Assembly (NCBI GenBank): GCA_964501335.1
Contig: CAZCTC010000023.1
Location: 37,277 to 101,276 of the forward strand
DNA: 64,000 nucleotides
Origin: CAZCTC01 sp964501335
GTDB taxonomy: Bacteria; Chloroflexota; Anaerolineae; B4-G1; SLSP01
Direction of reading: 5' to 3'
In this document: in pieces, positions 1 through 10,075 of the stretch
How positions within the stretch are numbered: the stretch's first letter is position 1
Layout: each line of letters starts with the position of its first letter
Program-made: the position numbers and the translations under genes
Notes under the pieces: generated by a model
The model's database searches: none
What the model was told of the DNA's origin: nothing
Seen by the model: the letters and a program-made list of their open reading frames with translations, nothing else

Positions 1-3000
1 CTTGAGATCCAGCAGGATCAGAGCCGGGTTCAATTCCCGAGCCAGGCTTAACGCCCGTCCACCTCGCGCCGTGGTCCGCACACCCAATCCTTGCGTGCGC
101 AGGGCCTCCCGCATCAGGGCCAGAGTTTCCTTATCGTCATCCACAATCAGGACCAATCCCTTTTGCGTCAGCACCCGATCCACCACACTCTGAAGCTGAG
201 CTTCATCGAGAGGCTTGGTCAAATATTCCGCCGCCCCCAATCGCAAGCCCTGCTCCACATCCAACACGACGGAGACAATCACCACCGGAATATCCGCAGT
301 TTCCGGATCGCGCTTCAACAACTGCAGAACCTCGAACCCATCCAAATCCGGCAAGCGGATATCCAGAGAAATCAGCTGGGGGCGCTCTTTACGCGCCACC
401 CGCAAAGCCTCTTCTCCTGAAGTGGCCATCAATACCCGGCGCCCTTGCGTCTCCAGCGTCAGCTGAATCAGCCTCGCCACGTCCACATCATCTTCCACCA
501 CCAGAATAGTGGTCAAGGGCTCCCCAAACTTCCGAGGCGGCGTCCCGACATCCTCTTTTAATTCGCCCTCGGCCAGCGGCAGGGTAAAAGTGAAAATACT
601 GCCGACCCCTAATTCACTTTCTACCCAGATATCACCCCCGTGCATTTGAATCAGCGAGGTCGTGATCGAAAGCCCCAACCCGGTCCCGGAAACCTCATGG
701 ACGGCCGGATTGTCCACCCGGAAGAACCGATCGAAGATCTTCTGCTGATCTTCTTTAGAAATCCCCATCCCGGTGTCTTCCACTCCCACATGCATCATCC
801 CATTACGAACATACGCATGGATGATGATGGCGCCCCCCTCGGGCGTATACTTGTAGGAATTTCCTACCAGATTAGTAAGGATCTGGATCATCCGGCTGGG
901 ATCACCAAAAACCTTCGGCAAGCCCTCCGGAACGACCGTCGTCAACTGCATCTTCTTTTCCTGAATCTTCGGCAGCATAGAAGCAGCTACCTGTTCGATC
1001 AAAGGCTCAATCCCTGCCGGCGAACGATCCAGCTTTACCTTGCCGGTCTCAATCCGCGAAAGATCCAGAATATCGTTCACCAGGGCAGTCAACCGGTCGG
1101 CATTGGTCTTGATAACGGTCAGGAAATTGCGCTGCATATCGGTCAGTGGCCCGGTGGCCCCCATCAGCAGCAAATCAACATACCCTTTCACCGAAGTCAT
1201 CGGCGTCCGCAGCTCATGCGAAACGTTGGAGACAAACTCGCTCTTGGCCCGATCCGCCATCACCTCAGCCGTAACATCCCGGAAGACCGATACCACCCCT
1301 AACAGCTCATGCGAACCGGAGAAGACCGGCGAACAGTGCACACTGATCATCTGCCGATCCACATCCAGCCGATCGGAGAAATACTGCCCCGCCTCGTAAG
1401 CATCGGGATTCTCTTTCCATTGATGGACAATATCCAGCCATTCCCGTGCCCGCGAACCGTACAGGCCCAGCATCTCATCCAGCATCCGGCCCAACGCCTG
1501 CGAACGGTTCAAAGAGAAGATCCGCTCCGCCGCCGCATTGAACAGGATAACACGGCCGTTGGCATCGGCCATCATTACGCCGTCCGCAATACCTTCCAGA
1601 ATAGCCTGGTTCTTGACCGATTCCACCTGCTGGGTACGCAACATCACGCCTAACCGTTCGGCCTGTTCCCGGATCAACCGGTAAAGCTCCGCATTATTGA
1701 GCGCATTGCCCAACTGCGTGGCGGCCGCTTCGACCAACCGGGCATCGATCTCGGCAAACGCATTCATCATGGAAGAATGCAGGAAAATAGCCCCCAACGC
1801 CTCGCCTGCCGTGCCCTTAATCGGTACAGCCAGGACGGAACGTGTAACATCATCTTCTTCCTTAATCCAGCGCGGGTCCTGATCCACATCTTCAATCACC
1901 ACCGACTGGCGCTTGCTCAGCACCCACCCCACCAACCCCTCGGTCAGCTTGAACCGGGCCGGAACTCCGCCCGGAGCCACCCGCTGTTGATGGCCAATGC
2001 CGGCACGATAGATCAATTTGTTCGTATTCGGATCTAGCAACAGAACCGAACCGCGCTCGGCCTTGACGGCATCCCGCAGGAACGAAAGCGCCTTGTCCAG
2101 CACCCGGTCCAGATCCAGGCTGGAAACCAGCTCGGAAGCAATCCGGTAAAGCACGTCTGTACGATCGCGTTCTCGTCGCAGCTCGTCCAGCGCACTCCCC
2201 AACTCTGCCGTCCGCAGCTCCACCCGTTTCTCCATTTCATTCGAAAAGCGGGTAACTTCATCAAAGAGTCGGGCATTTTCTACCGCCACCGCGACCTGAT
2301 CGGCCAGAGCCGTCAGGGTTGCCACCTCTGTCGGCGAGAAATCCCCTACCTGCTTCCGGTCGGCTGTTAAAATACCCACCACCCGGGCATCCACAATCAA
2401 GGGAACCAGTACGGATGAACCGATCGGCAAGGGGCCCGGTTTAAAACGCGAATCGGCACTCGTGTCGTCCAGGACCAGTGGCATCCCGGTTTGCGCCACC
2501 ACATCGATGACCCCATCGTTGCCCGCGCCGGGAGCGAAGGAATACTCATAAATCATATCCATCGGATATCCCGAAGAAGCCCGGGCCTCAAAGCGCTGAG
2601 TCTCTTTGTTCTGAATAAAGACCGTGGTGTAATCGTAATTCAGCAGCTGGGTTACCGCCTGAGCCACCGTCCCCAGTAACAAATTCAAATCCAGCTTGGT
2701 CGTGATCGAGCGACTCAGCTCGTTGAACAACCGCAAAGTATTCAACTGCCGGCGCAAATCTTCAAACAGGACATTGTTCTCGATCGCCAGCGCCACCTGA
2801 GCCGCGAAAAGCTCCAGCACTTCCACCGAGTTTGTCGTCGGCATCAACCCGCTGCGCGGATTATCCACCGACATCATCCCAATAACATCGCCCCGCGTAT
2901 TGCGCAACGGCACCAGCAAAGCATCCGCCGGATGCCAGTGACCGGCCTCTCGCACCACCCCGCCCGGATCCAACGTAAAACGATCCAGATTCTGAGCCAC

Positions 3001-6000
3001 ATCGGCCCATTCGGCCGGGATATAATAGCAACGGCCCAACCGGAAACGTTCCTGGAACAACAACTTTACCCGCGACCAGGGCGAACGCACGCGCTTCAAG
3101 CGATCCAGATCAGCCAACGGCATCCCGGCTCCGGCCACCCGGCGCAACGTATCCCCTTCAAGGATACTGATCAGCACCAGATCGTATTCCGTGCCTTCCT
3201 GAACCGCGTAAGAGACATCCTGCAACACATCGTCCATGGGCCGATCCGAACGCATGGTCCGGATCACTTCCAACAACCGGGCCACCTGCTCCGCCCGGCG
3301 ACGCATCAGCTCACCCCGTTCCACCTGTTCCCGATACTGCCGGGCATTGCTGATCGCAAAAGCCAGTTGGCCGACCACGCCCTGCATAAAATCACGGAAA
3401 GCCGCGTCGAAAACGTCCGAACGGGAGCTGTGCAACAAAATCACCGAAGCCAGTTGTTCTTCAAAAAAGACTGGCGCGACCAGGAATGTATGCGTATTCG
3501 ATAAAGGCCAGGTGCAGCCGGGTTCAATCGATAGATCGGGAATCAGGGTGACCTGCGGACGCTGCAAAAATTCATTGAAAGGAAAAGGCCCATTCTCTGT
3601 AATAAGAGCTTTGACCTGCGCCAAATCCTCAGCTGTATACCCCTGCGCCACCCCCACCATCCAGGACTGATCCTGTTGTAAGAGAACCACCCCAGCCTCG
3701 GCCCCTCCGAACTGCACGGCTTCTCTCAATACCACCTGCAAAATCGCCGTCAGATCAAGAGTGGCAATAATCTCCCGATTGATCCGCTGCAAGGTCTCCA
3801 GGGCATACACCCGGCGGCGCAGAGCATCGTCGGTCTGCGAGAACAACCGGATATTCTCAATGGCGACCGCGGCCTCTTCGGCCAAAATCCGCAGCAGATC
3901 CATCTCTTCTGTCGTAAAGTGATGCGGTTCACTAAATTGCACCGAGAGCAACCCGACCGGATTTTCTCCCCGTCGCAGGGGCACATCGGCAAACGCCCGG
4001 CACAGATCGATGTTGGACAAGGATTTCCCCGTAGGGTTTGAATTTAGTGAATCTTCCACCACAATCACGGAATTGTTGGCAATCGCCCGGGCCTGAGCTC
4101 CATAGCTTAAAGGAATCTCCGGCAAAATACGATTGTTTTCCTGGCCCACCATGGCGACGCGATTGAGGACCTGCGTGCGAGGATCCAACACAAAAATAAC
4201 CGCACGTTGACAGGACATCACATCGAAAACCGCCTGAACAATGGCATTTAACACCATCGTCTGGTCCAGCGACCCACCGATCGCCGAGGCCACCGAAACC
4301 AGGGCCTCCATATGACGGGCCCGGCCTTCGGTCCGCTCTAACAACTGAGAGAAACGCACCATTCCGGACACCTGCGACGCCAGCATCTGCAACATCTGGG
4401 CATCATCGGCCGTAAAGCGCCTTCGCCCGCGAGGATTGGCAATCTGAAGAAACCCAATCCGTTCACCGCTGGCCTCTAAAGGCACCAGCAAAGTCTGCTG
4501 AATCTTCGCCACAAACGCCAGTTCCAACAACCCTAACGATTCCACATCCGGACTATGCGGAACATCCTCAATGATCCAATAAGGCGTTTGCTGAAAAACC
4601 TGCTCCCGATGGCTGTTTCGCGGCAGCTGAACCACATAATTGCTTACCCAGGCTGCGTTGACCCCAAAGAAAGGCGCCCGGGCACTCAGCTGTTGACGCT
4701 CTTTATCCAGAAGCAACACTCCGGCAATTTCAACCTTAAAGAGATCGGCAACCCGCTGGCTGATTTCAGCAAAGAGTGCATTGGCATCTACCGCTCGCCC
4801 TACCGCCCCCGCCGTCTCCCGCAACTGCTCCAAAACCTGCAACCGGCGTTGCTCGGCCTGGAATAGCCGGGCATTGTCGATCGCCGCCGCCACCTGGATC
4901 CCGACCGCCTGCAAAAGATCCAAATGTTGCGGAGTGAACTGGTGTTGACGGAAAGCCGCCATCTCCAGCGTCCCCAGGAAATCTCCCCGGGCCAGCAAAG
5001 GCACCCCGATAAAAGACTGAACCGATAACTCTACCAGCTTTAACTTCGGCTGAGCTTCTTCAAATTCGGCCACATTTTGCAACAACAACGGCCGACGATT
5101 GCGTGTCAACCACCCGGTCAATCCTTCATTCAGATAATAAATCTGGCCCGTCCCCGCCTCATAGCGCCGGGTCGCTTCATCCTGTGAAACGGCCCAACAG
5201 GTCAGATATTGACGGTCAGGATCCCAGAGATTGATCTCCGCCATCTCATAAGGGATCGAAATGCGCAGCAGGTTAAGAATCTCATCCATCACCTGCTCGG
5301 GATCCAGACGTTCCCCCATCAGACGGCCAATTTCATGCAAGGCTTCCAACTCTCGTTGTCGCCAGTTGGCGGTCTGCTGCATCAACGAAAGCCGATCACC
5401 ATTATCCAACGCCGGACGCAAAGCTGAAATCAACGCCCGCGCCAGCGAAAACTCTGCAACCGAAAAAAGCTCACTGGAACGCACCAACACCAGGGTGCCG
5501 GAACGGGTTGTGATTTGAAGTGGGATGGCCATCGCGCTGGAAACGCCACAGGCCGCCACGACCGGACCATGTTCCATCACCGGAGAATCACTGACCAGTT
5601 GAGCCAGGGCAAACCAGGAAACAGCTTCTAAAGTTAAGCCTTGAGAACGAAGCGGGGCCTCGGAATCTTTATCCACCCAGGCCACTCCATCTGCTGAAAT
5701 CGCCTGTTTTAACTCTGCCAGAGCCCCATCCCAAAGCTGATCCACGTTCGTTACTCCACTTAACCGTTCACCCAATGCTATCAAGCCGGTTTCCAATCGC
5801 CCATCCTCAACCGGTGCACGACCACGATTTCCAATAACCATGCCTAAAACCAGCCCCATCGCCAACATTCCACCGTCAAAGGTCCACAGGCCGTTTCCCA
5901 AACCGGGAAGGGCACATAGCCCTAAAACCAGAGCAATTCCCCAACCGGCCCGTCGACCCCATATTCGAACAGCAAAAAGGACTGGAATCGCTAACGCCAA

Positions 6001-6111
6001 AAATCGCAAAGTCAGAGCCAGTTCAGGCGACAAACAAGACAAGACCAGACCGCCCCCACCCAGGGCTGCCCAGACAGTCCACCGTCGCCGCAAACTGCGC
6101 TCGTTTTTCAT
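1..6111 (-). CDS. Giant multi-GAF/PAS hybrid histidine kinase, 3' end outside the window
   Basis: This reading frame is open for 2037 codons from ATG at 6111 to the left edge, so the C-terminus is missing. Residues 11-95 hold about four short hydrophobic segments, so the protein is probably membrane-anchored. A degenerate GAF-like region follows, then about seven recognisable GAF modules (roughly residues 270-1480), most ending in a NARLF-like helix. A PAS domain (about 1490-1614) leads into the dimerisation helix with H-box SHELRTP (phospho-acceptor His about 1632), then a HATPase_c domain with GTGLGL. One receiver (LVVEDD at its start, acceptor Asp in the SLDIRLPD stretch) and the start of a second (ILLDLK at the edge) complete what is visible. 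It begins 52 bp after the REC-GGDEF gene and looks like the last gene of that operon. No strong Shine-Dalgarno precedes the start. The ligands of the GAF domains cannot be predicted. Confidence 0.9.
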   Translation of the reverse strand, partial: MKNERSLRRRWTVWAALGGGGLVLSCLSPELALTLRFLALAIPVLFAVRIWGRRAGWGIALVLGLCALPGLGNGLWTFDGGMLAMGLVLGMVIGNRGRAPVEDGRLETGLIALGERLSGVTNVDQLWDGALAELKQAISADGVAWVDKDSEAPLRSQGLTLEAVSWFALAQLVSDSPVMEHGPVVAACGVSSAMAIPLQITTRSGTLVLVRSSELFSVAEFSLARALISALRPALDNGDRLSLMQQTANWRQRELEALHEIGRLMGERLDPEQVMDEILNLLRISIPYEMAEINLWDPDRQYLTCWAVSQDEATRRYEAGTGQIYYLNEGLTGWLTRNRRPLLLQNVAEFEEAQPKLKLVELSVQSFIGVPLLARGDFLGTLEMAAFRQHQFTPQHLDLLQAVGIQVAAAIDNARLFQAEQRRLQVLEQLRETAGAVGRAVDANALFAEISQRVADLFKVEIAGVLLLDKERQQLSARAPFFGVNAAWVSNYVVQLPRNSHREQVFQQTPYWIIEDVPHSPDVESLGLLELAFVAKIQQTLLVPLEASGERIGFLQIANPRGRRRFTADDAQMLQMLASQVSGMVRFSQLLERTEGRARHMEALVSVASAIGGSLDQTMVLNAIVQAVFDVMSCQRAVIFVLDPRTQVLNRVAMVGQENNRILPEIPLSYGAQARAIANNSVIVVEDSLNSNPTGKSLSNIDLCRAFADVPLRRGENPVGLLSVQFSEPHHFTTEEMDLLRILAEEAAVAIENIRLFSQTDDALRRRVYALETLQRINREIIATLDLTAILQVVLREAVQFGGAEAGVVLLQQDQSWMVGVAQGYTAEDLAQVKALITENGPFPFNEFLQRPQVTLIPDLSIEPGCTWPLSNTHTFLVAPVFFEEQLASVILLHSSRSDVFDAAFRDFMQGVVGQLAFAISNARQYREQVERGELMRRRAEQVARLLEVIRTMRSDRPMDDVLQDVSYAVQEGTEYDLVLISILEGDTLRRVAGAGMPLADLDRLKRVRSPWSRVKLLFQERFRLGRCYYIPAEWADVAQNLDRFTLDPGGVVREAGHWHPADALLVPLRNTRGDVIGMMSVDNPRSGLMPTTNSVEVLELFAAQVALAIENNVLFEDLRRQLNTLRLFNELSRSITTKLDLNLLLGTVAQAVTQLLNYDYTTVFIQNKETQRFEARASSGYPMDMIYEYSFAPGAGNDGVIDVVAQTGMPLVLDDTSADSRFKPGPLPIGSSVLVPLIVDARVVGILTADRKQVGDFSPTEVATLTALADQVAVAVENARLFDEVTRFSNEMEKRVELRTAELGSALDELRRERDRTDVLYRIASELVSSLDLDRVLDKALSFLRDAVKAERGSVLLLDPNTNKLIYRAGIGHQQRVAPGGVPARFKLTEGLVGWVLSKRQSVVIEDVDQDPRWIKEEDDVTRSVLAVPIKGTAGEALGAIFLHSSMMNAFAEIDARLVEAAATQLGNALNNAELYRLIREQAERLGVMLRTQQVESVKNQAILEGIADGVMMADANGRVILFNAAAERIFSLNRSQALGRMLDEMLGLYGSRAREWLDIVHQWKENPDAYEAGQYFSDRLDVDRQMISVHCSPVFSGSHELLGVVSVFRDVTAEVMADRAKSEFVSNVSHELRTPMTSVKGYVDLLLMGATGPLTDMQRNFLTVIKTNADRLTALVNDILDLSRIETGKVKLDRSPAGIEPLIEQVAASMLPKIQEKKMQLTTVVPEGLPKVFGDPSRMIQILTNLVGNSYKYTPEGGAIIIHAYVRNGMMHVGVEDTGMGISKEDQQKIFDRFFRVDNPAVHEVSGTGLGLSITTSLIQMHGGDIWVESELGVGSIFTFTLPLAEGELKEDVGTPPRKFGEPLTTILVVEDDVDVARLIQLTLETQGRRVLMATSGEEALRVARKERPQLISLDIRLPDLDGFEVLQLLKRDPETADIPVVIVSVVLDVEQGLRLGAAEYLTKPLDEAQLQSVVDRVLTQKGLVLIVDDDKETLALMREALRTQGLGVRTTARGGRALSLARELNPALILLDLK

Positions 6112-6163
6112 GAATTTGTTGATCGGGCGATTGATAATCCTGCTGAATAAGCGAAACGAACCG

Positions 6164-7060
6164 TCAGGCCTTGCGTCCCGCCCGGCGCCGCACCTCCGCC
6201 GCTGCTTCCGTGATCTCCCGGATGTCGGTAAAGGGGCCGTCGTCAGCCGTCAACAACCCGGCCTGCAAACTCATCAACGGCGCCTGTACCTGCTTGCCAT
6301 CGGCATCCTTGATCAACAGATAACCTTGCTGACGGGTGCGGAAGTCATAGTGAGTGCCCACATTAGCGTCGAAACGCTTCTGCATTTCACTCTGAATCGG
6401 CATGGACAGCTCCTTGCGGGTAATCACAATAAAGTCATCCCCGCCGATGTGCCCGACGAAATCATCCGCCGTCCCCATCTCTTCAACCACCCCATTGATC
6501 AGCATCCCGGTGAACCGCAGCACCTCTTCCCCGGCCACGAAGCCGTAGACTTCGTTAAAGGAATCGAGCGCATTGATCCCGATATACAGGATGCCCCAGT
6601 CGTCCCGGCGCATCAACTGCCGGAGCTGCTCCTCGATCAATTGTCCGCTGGGCAGACCCGTGCTGGGGCTGGTAAGGCTCTCCACCACGGCCCGACGGAT
6701 GGTATTGCGCACCCGCAATCGCAGCTCTTCCACATCAAACGGCTTGGTGATATAATCGTCGGCCCCTAATTCCAGGCCATGGATCTTATCACTGCGCTCA
6801 TCCTTCTGCGTGAGGAAGATAATGGGGATATGGCTGGTGCGCAGGTTGGTGCGGAGCCGGCGACAGACCTCATACCCATCAATGTCGGGCAACATGATAT
6901 CCAACACAATCACGTTGGGCATCTTTTGCCGGGTCAGGTCCAGTGCGTCTCCACCCCGCGGGGCCACATAAACCTCGTACCCCTGCGATTTGAAGTACAA
7001 CTGAAGCATGTTGGAAATGTCGAAATCATCCTCTACCACCAGGATACGACCTTCGCTCAT
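6164..7060 (-). CDS. Response regulator with receiver and GGDEF-like output domain
   Basis: The 298-residue protein has an N-terminal receiver (acidic pair in VVEDD, acceptor Asp near 55 in VIVLDIMLPD, TKPF with the conserved Lys), then a GGDEF-type domain from about residue 130. The signature reads GGDDF rather than GGDEF, and the upstream conserved segments (TGLPSG, GINALDSFNEVYG) are loose. The domain may therefore make cyclic di-GMP weakly or only bind nucleotide. The ATG overlaps the stop of the reductase gene by 4 bp (ATGA), and the giant kinase gene follows 52 bp later, so this is probably that kinase's regulator or a partner in the same signalling chain. No inhibitory I-site could be confirmed. 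Confidence 0.85.
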   Translation of the reverse strand: MSEGRILVVEDDFDISNMLQLYFKSQGYEVYVAPRGGDALDLTRQKMPNVIVLDIMLPDIDGYEVCRRLRTNLRTSHIPIIFLTQKDERSDKIHGLELGADDYITKPFDVEELRLRVRNTIRRAVVESLTSPSTGLPSGQLIEEQLRQLMRRDDWGILYIGINALDSFNEVYGFVAGEEVLRFTGMLINGVVEEMGTADDFVGHIGGDDFIVITRKELSMPIQSEMQKRFDANVGTHYDFRTRQQGYLLIKDADGKQVQAPLMSLQAGLLTADDGPFTDIREITEAAAEVRRRAGRKA

Positions 7061-8142
7061 TCTACCCCTCCTGCGTGGGCTCTGGCTTTAACACCCTCAA
7101 TTATAGCGTCATCTAGCTTTCGTTCAAAACTGCGCAACGCGGCCAGGCGAAACCCATGTCGAGTCGCCAGCGCATCGATCTCCAGGATCTGCTCAACGCG
7201 CAAATCCTTACCGACGGTGTAATCCTCGAAGCGCCCTTCAAAGGTCAGAGTCATGGTTTCAGCCATACAACCGTATGTCATTTCAGGCGGCACCCCGTAA
7301 TTAAACCCGAAGTCCACCTTCCCCGGAACTCGGACCAGGCCTCCATCCAATACCAGGACATCCTTGCGGCTCTGCGCCACCTCGCTGGAAACATCCCGCG
7401 GTCGGGAAACATCGCAGACCACCGCCCCCCGGCGCAGATATTCAGGTTTGAGCAAATTGCCGCCGGCGCTGGTCACCGTCATCACCACCTCGGCCTCCCG
7501 AATATCCGCCACTTCTGTTGAGAGCGTCACTTCTCGGGCGCCGGCGCCCCGTACCCGCTCTGCAACCTCTTCCAATCGCTCCAGCCGCCGCCCAATCAAC
7601 ATCAACCGTCCCGCATCCGGCGCCAGCATTTGCGAAACCGCCGCCCCAATTGCACCCGACGCACCTACCACTGCTACGGTTGCGCGGGGTAAATCCACAC
7701 GCATTTGTCGTGCTGCATCCCGAGTCGCATGAACCGCGATGGCTGCAGTATAACTATCCCCTGTAGTAACAGCAATATCCAGCTCGCGGGCAATTGTGAT
7801 TCCACCGTCTCCGACGACTGAAGTGTAAGCCCCCAATCCCAGGACTTTGGCCCCCAATTCGCGGGCCATCACCCCAGCCGCAACAATTTTGCGATACACT
7901 TCCGCCGGCGGCAGGGTGATCATCCGTTGCGCCGTATAAGGTACAGCGATCAACCACCCTTCAATTTCTTTCCCTGTCGCTTCTGAACGAATTCCGGTAA
8001 TATGCGAAATGTACACCGGAGGCCAAAACCGGGAAAGAAAATGAATCGTTCCTTCCGGTAGAATCTTCCCTAAAAACGGATATTTGCGCGCTACATCGCG
8101 TTTGGGATCGATCGGATGAATAATAAAAGCAAAAGAATCCAT
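7057..8142 (-). CDS. Long-chain acyl-ACP (acyl-CoA) reductase-like protein
   Basis: The 361-residue product resembles the cyanobacterial acyl-ACP reductase that makes fatty aldehydes with NADPH. Visible signatures: TGDSYTA (about 127-133), Rossmann loop GASGAIG (160-166), DVSRPRDV (244-251), the segment EMTYGCMAETMTL whose Cys292 matches the thioester-forming cysteine of the cyanobacterial enzyme, and TRHGFRLAAL near the C-terminus. Length is close to the ~340 residues of the family. I chose ATG 8142: AAGGAG lies just upstream and it starts 7 bp after the preceding stop. A longer frame from 8190 would overlap the upstream gene. The stop overlaps the next ATG by 4 bp. No aldehyde-deformylating oxygenase is present, so the aldehyde, if made, must have another fate. 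Substrate is inferred from family resemblance only. Confidence 0.75.
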   Translation of the reverse strand: MDSFAFIIHPIDPKRDVARKYPFLGKILPEGTIHFLSRFWPPVYISHITGIRSEATGKEIEGWLIAVPYTAQRMITLPPAEVYRKIVAAGVMARELGAKVLGLGAYTSVVGDGGITIARELDIAVTTGDSYTAAIAVHATRDAARQMRVDLPRATVAVVGASGAIGAAVSQMLAPDAGRLMLIGRRLERLEEVAERVRGAGAREVTLSTEVADIREAEVVMTVTSAGGNLLKPEYLRRGAVVCDVSRPRDVSSEVAQSRKDVLVLDGGLVRVPGKVDFGFNYGVPPEMTYGCMAETMTLTFEGRFEDYTVGKDLRVEQILEIDALATRHGFRLAALRSFERKLDDAIIEGVKARAHAGGVE

Positions 8143-8149
8143 TACTCCT

Positions 8150-9409
8150 TCATTCCCGAGGGTAGAGCCTTGGATGAAGCCGATCCCCATCCGGCAACGT
8201 CAAATGATCACTATCCTCATAGAAAATATTCTTTGAAATCACGCGGCGTTCCGGTGAAGCAAATAGAATCACATCCGATTCGATCATCCGGGCCGGGAAA
8301 ACGATCATCCCGGACCCGATTCTCACATTATGGCCCACAGCTCCGCCTAAAACCGGCATCCCGGTATCTTCCAACTTGCCGCCAAAATGAGTCTTGATCG
8401 GTCGTGGTACCAGGTTGAAATCCGTAAAGGTATTGCCGGCTCCGATAAAAGTCCCTCGCCCGACCACGCACATCTGCAAGCAGGTGTTTTGTGCAATCAG
8501 ACAGTCATCCATTAACACCGTCTCAAAAAGCGAAGCCCGAAAAGGTAGGAAAGTCCGCTTCCCGACCACACTCAACAACAACTGACATCCCTGCTGAATG
8601 TTAACATTGTCGCCGATGATGCAGTTGCCGATCACCGCACCGGGGCCCACCGTTACATTGTCCCCAATATAGGCCGGCCCTTGAATCACCGCGCTGGGAT
8701 CGATACTGCAATTGCGCCCGATATGGACCAGCCGGGAAGAAGTCAAGACCTGCCGGCGTTCCAACATCCCCCGCCACATCATCTGCAACACCACCGATAG
8801 TTTGCTTTCCACATCCCGTTCCATGCGAGCCCCGATAGCAAAAATACCGAAGGTCACATTGGCATGCAGCAGATGCAACCAGTGCTCGATAGAAAGGAAA
8901 GCTTTGGTGGGAATCTGATACGTCAGATCACCGTAAGCATTGGACATATGGGTAGGCACATGATAATAGCCCACTTCACGGGGTTCCGTGTGCATCACCA
9001 GCGGCCGGGGCTGCGGTTCAACGCCATAGGGATAAAACCAAAGATCGGCCAGATAATAATTGCCCTGGCGCCGAATGCCCCGCTGAAGGTTCAAGGCATG
9101 CGCCGAAATTGCCGGATCGCTTAGCTCAAAGGCCACCTGGCAAGCTTTGCCCGATTCCCGGGCTTTGGCAATAAAGGCCTGCATAAAGTGCTCATCAAAG
9201 AAGAGATTGTCCCTATAAACAATCGTCTCTGTGCGGGCCGGACCGATTTCCGAAACCGAATCCACTTCCCGTTCTTCAGTAATATAAGGAGCTAAAATAT
9301 CCCGCTGATGCAGCCACAGCGGCTTGTTGAGCACATTCAACTCCCGGGCCGGTTCATTGAATGGAGGGATCTTTCGCTTGTCCCGCAGAATTATTTTCCT
9401 CACAACCAT
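8150..9409 (-). CDS. Left-handed beta-helix (hexapeptide-repeat) protein with unassigned N-terminal domain
   Basis: The 419-residue protein has two parts. Residues about 1-215 are mixed alpha/beta and I do not recognise them. They have no glycine-rich nucleotidyltransferase loop, so a sugar-nucleotide activity is unsupported. From about 220 there are hexapeptide turns typical of a left-handed beta-helix (IGRNCSIDPSAVIQGPAYIG, then IGDNVTVGPGAVIG and IGDNVNIQQGC), continuing to about 380. Such helices form trimeric acyltransferases or inert scaffolds. The gene lies 30 bp after the V4R gene and 7 bp before the acyl reductase gene, so an acyl-group acceptor or transfer role is plausible. That is inference from context, not from catalytic residues. 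Confidence 0.7.
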   Translation of the reverse strand: MVVRKIILRDKRKIPPFNEPARELNVLNKPLWLHQRDILAPYITEEREVDSVSEIGPARTETIVYRDNLFFDEHFMQAFIAKARESGKACQVAFELSDPAISAHALNLQRGIRRQGNYYLADLWFYPYGVEPQPRPLVMHTEPREVGYYHVPTHMSNAYGDLTYQIPTKAFLSIEHWLHLLHANVTFGIFAIGARMERDVESKLSVVLQMMWRGMLERRQVLTSSRLVHIGRNCSIDPSAVIQGPAYIGDNVTVGPGAVIGNCIIGDNVNIQQGCQLLLSVVGKRTFLPFRASLFETVLMDDCLIAQNTCLQMCVVGRGTFIGAGNTFTDFNLVPRPIKTHFGGKLEDTGMPVLGGAVGHNVRIGSGMIVFPARMIESDVILFASPERRVISKNIFYEDSDHLTLPDGDRLHPRLYPRE

Positions 9410-9439
9410 CCCCGCAATCGTTCTACCTGGTTAAGCCGC

Positions 9440-10075
9440 TCAAAATAAAGGTTGGCGACTGATACGCACGGTGCATACAGATTCACCGGCAGCTACACAG
9501 GAAATTTCTTCAACTGCAAATCGCCGCCCGCCGCTAATCCAATACAAAGTTTCTTCAATGAGTCCTACGGGCAACGCACAGGCAACCTGACCGGTATCCC
9601 TTCCCCAACAAAAACCACAACGATCCATCACCCAAAAGAAATCAACCGCATTTTCGCCTAAGGTAACGTGTAAATCCGAATAACGGTTGAAAATCTCCGC
9701 CAACACCTCCAGACCGATGCGCATCCGCAAACCCAGAGGCATAAAACGCAGGGCCACATCCGCCCCGCCTAACAGACCCCGAATATCCTGTACCCCATAT
9801 TTAAAACAGGCCCGTCCGGTGCGTAAAGCCAACTCCCGGCCGGCCCGCGGCCCATAGAATTCTTCCAAAGCCGCCATCAAGCGGGCCATTTCCGCAAAGG
9901 TGATCCCTGGATTAAAATCCGGCGGTGGAGGTGAATTGAGCCACACCGAAAGCCGGGCCAGATTCATCACCGCATTCATCCCAGCCTTACCAACCACCTC
10001 ATCTAACGCTTCCAGGAAAATACGGGTAATCTTATCCGGAAAAGCGTACGTTCCGGTTCCCAGATCTTCACTCAC
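9440..10075 (-). CDS. V4R (4-vinyl reductase) domain protein
   Basis: The 211-residue protein ends with the V4R pattern: CGFCWGRD near 155, then CVAAGESVCTVRI near the C-terminus, where the spaced cysteines and Gly-Glu match the small-molecule-binding V4R fold found in BchJ and in many signalling proteins. The N-terminal half is helical with no obvious extra domain. It starts at GTG inside the stop of the hydrolase gene (GTGA overlap), so the two are translationally coupled. No bacteriochlorophyll genes are near, so a ligand-sensing or lipid-binding role is likelier than chlorophyll synthesis. The ligand is unknown. Confidence 0.75.
   Translation of the reverse strand: MSEDLGTGTYAFPDKITRIFLEALDEVVGKAGMNAVMNLARLSVWLNSPPPPDFNPGITFAEMARLMAALEEFYGPRAGRELALRTGRACFKYGVQDIRGLLGGADVALRFMPLGLRMRIGLEVLAEIFNRYSDLHVTLGENAVDFFWVMDRCGFCWGRDTGQVACALPVGLIEETLYWISGGRRFAVEEISCVAAGESVCTVRISRQPLF

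Noticed and set aside
640..1302. Several plus-strand frames of 100-220 codons in 1-6 kb
   Set aside because: They oppose the continuous 2037-codon kinase frame, which carries recognisable GAF, PAS, HisKA and receiver motifs.
8142..8190. Longer start for the acyl-reductase-like gene
   Set aside because: It would overlap the upstream gene by 41 bp, while ATG 8142 has a strong ribosome-binding site and correct spacing.
9440..10075. Bacteriochlorophyll 4-vinyl reductase (BchJ) assignment
   Set aside because: Only the V4R fold pattern is shared; no photosynthesis gene is nearby, so the specific function is unsupported.
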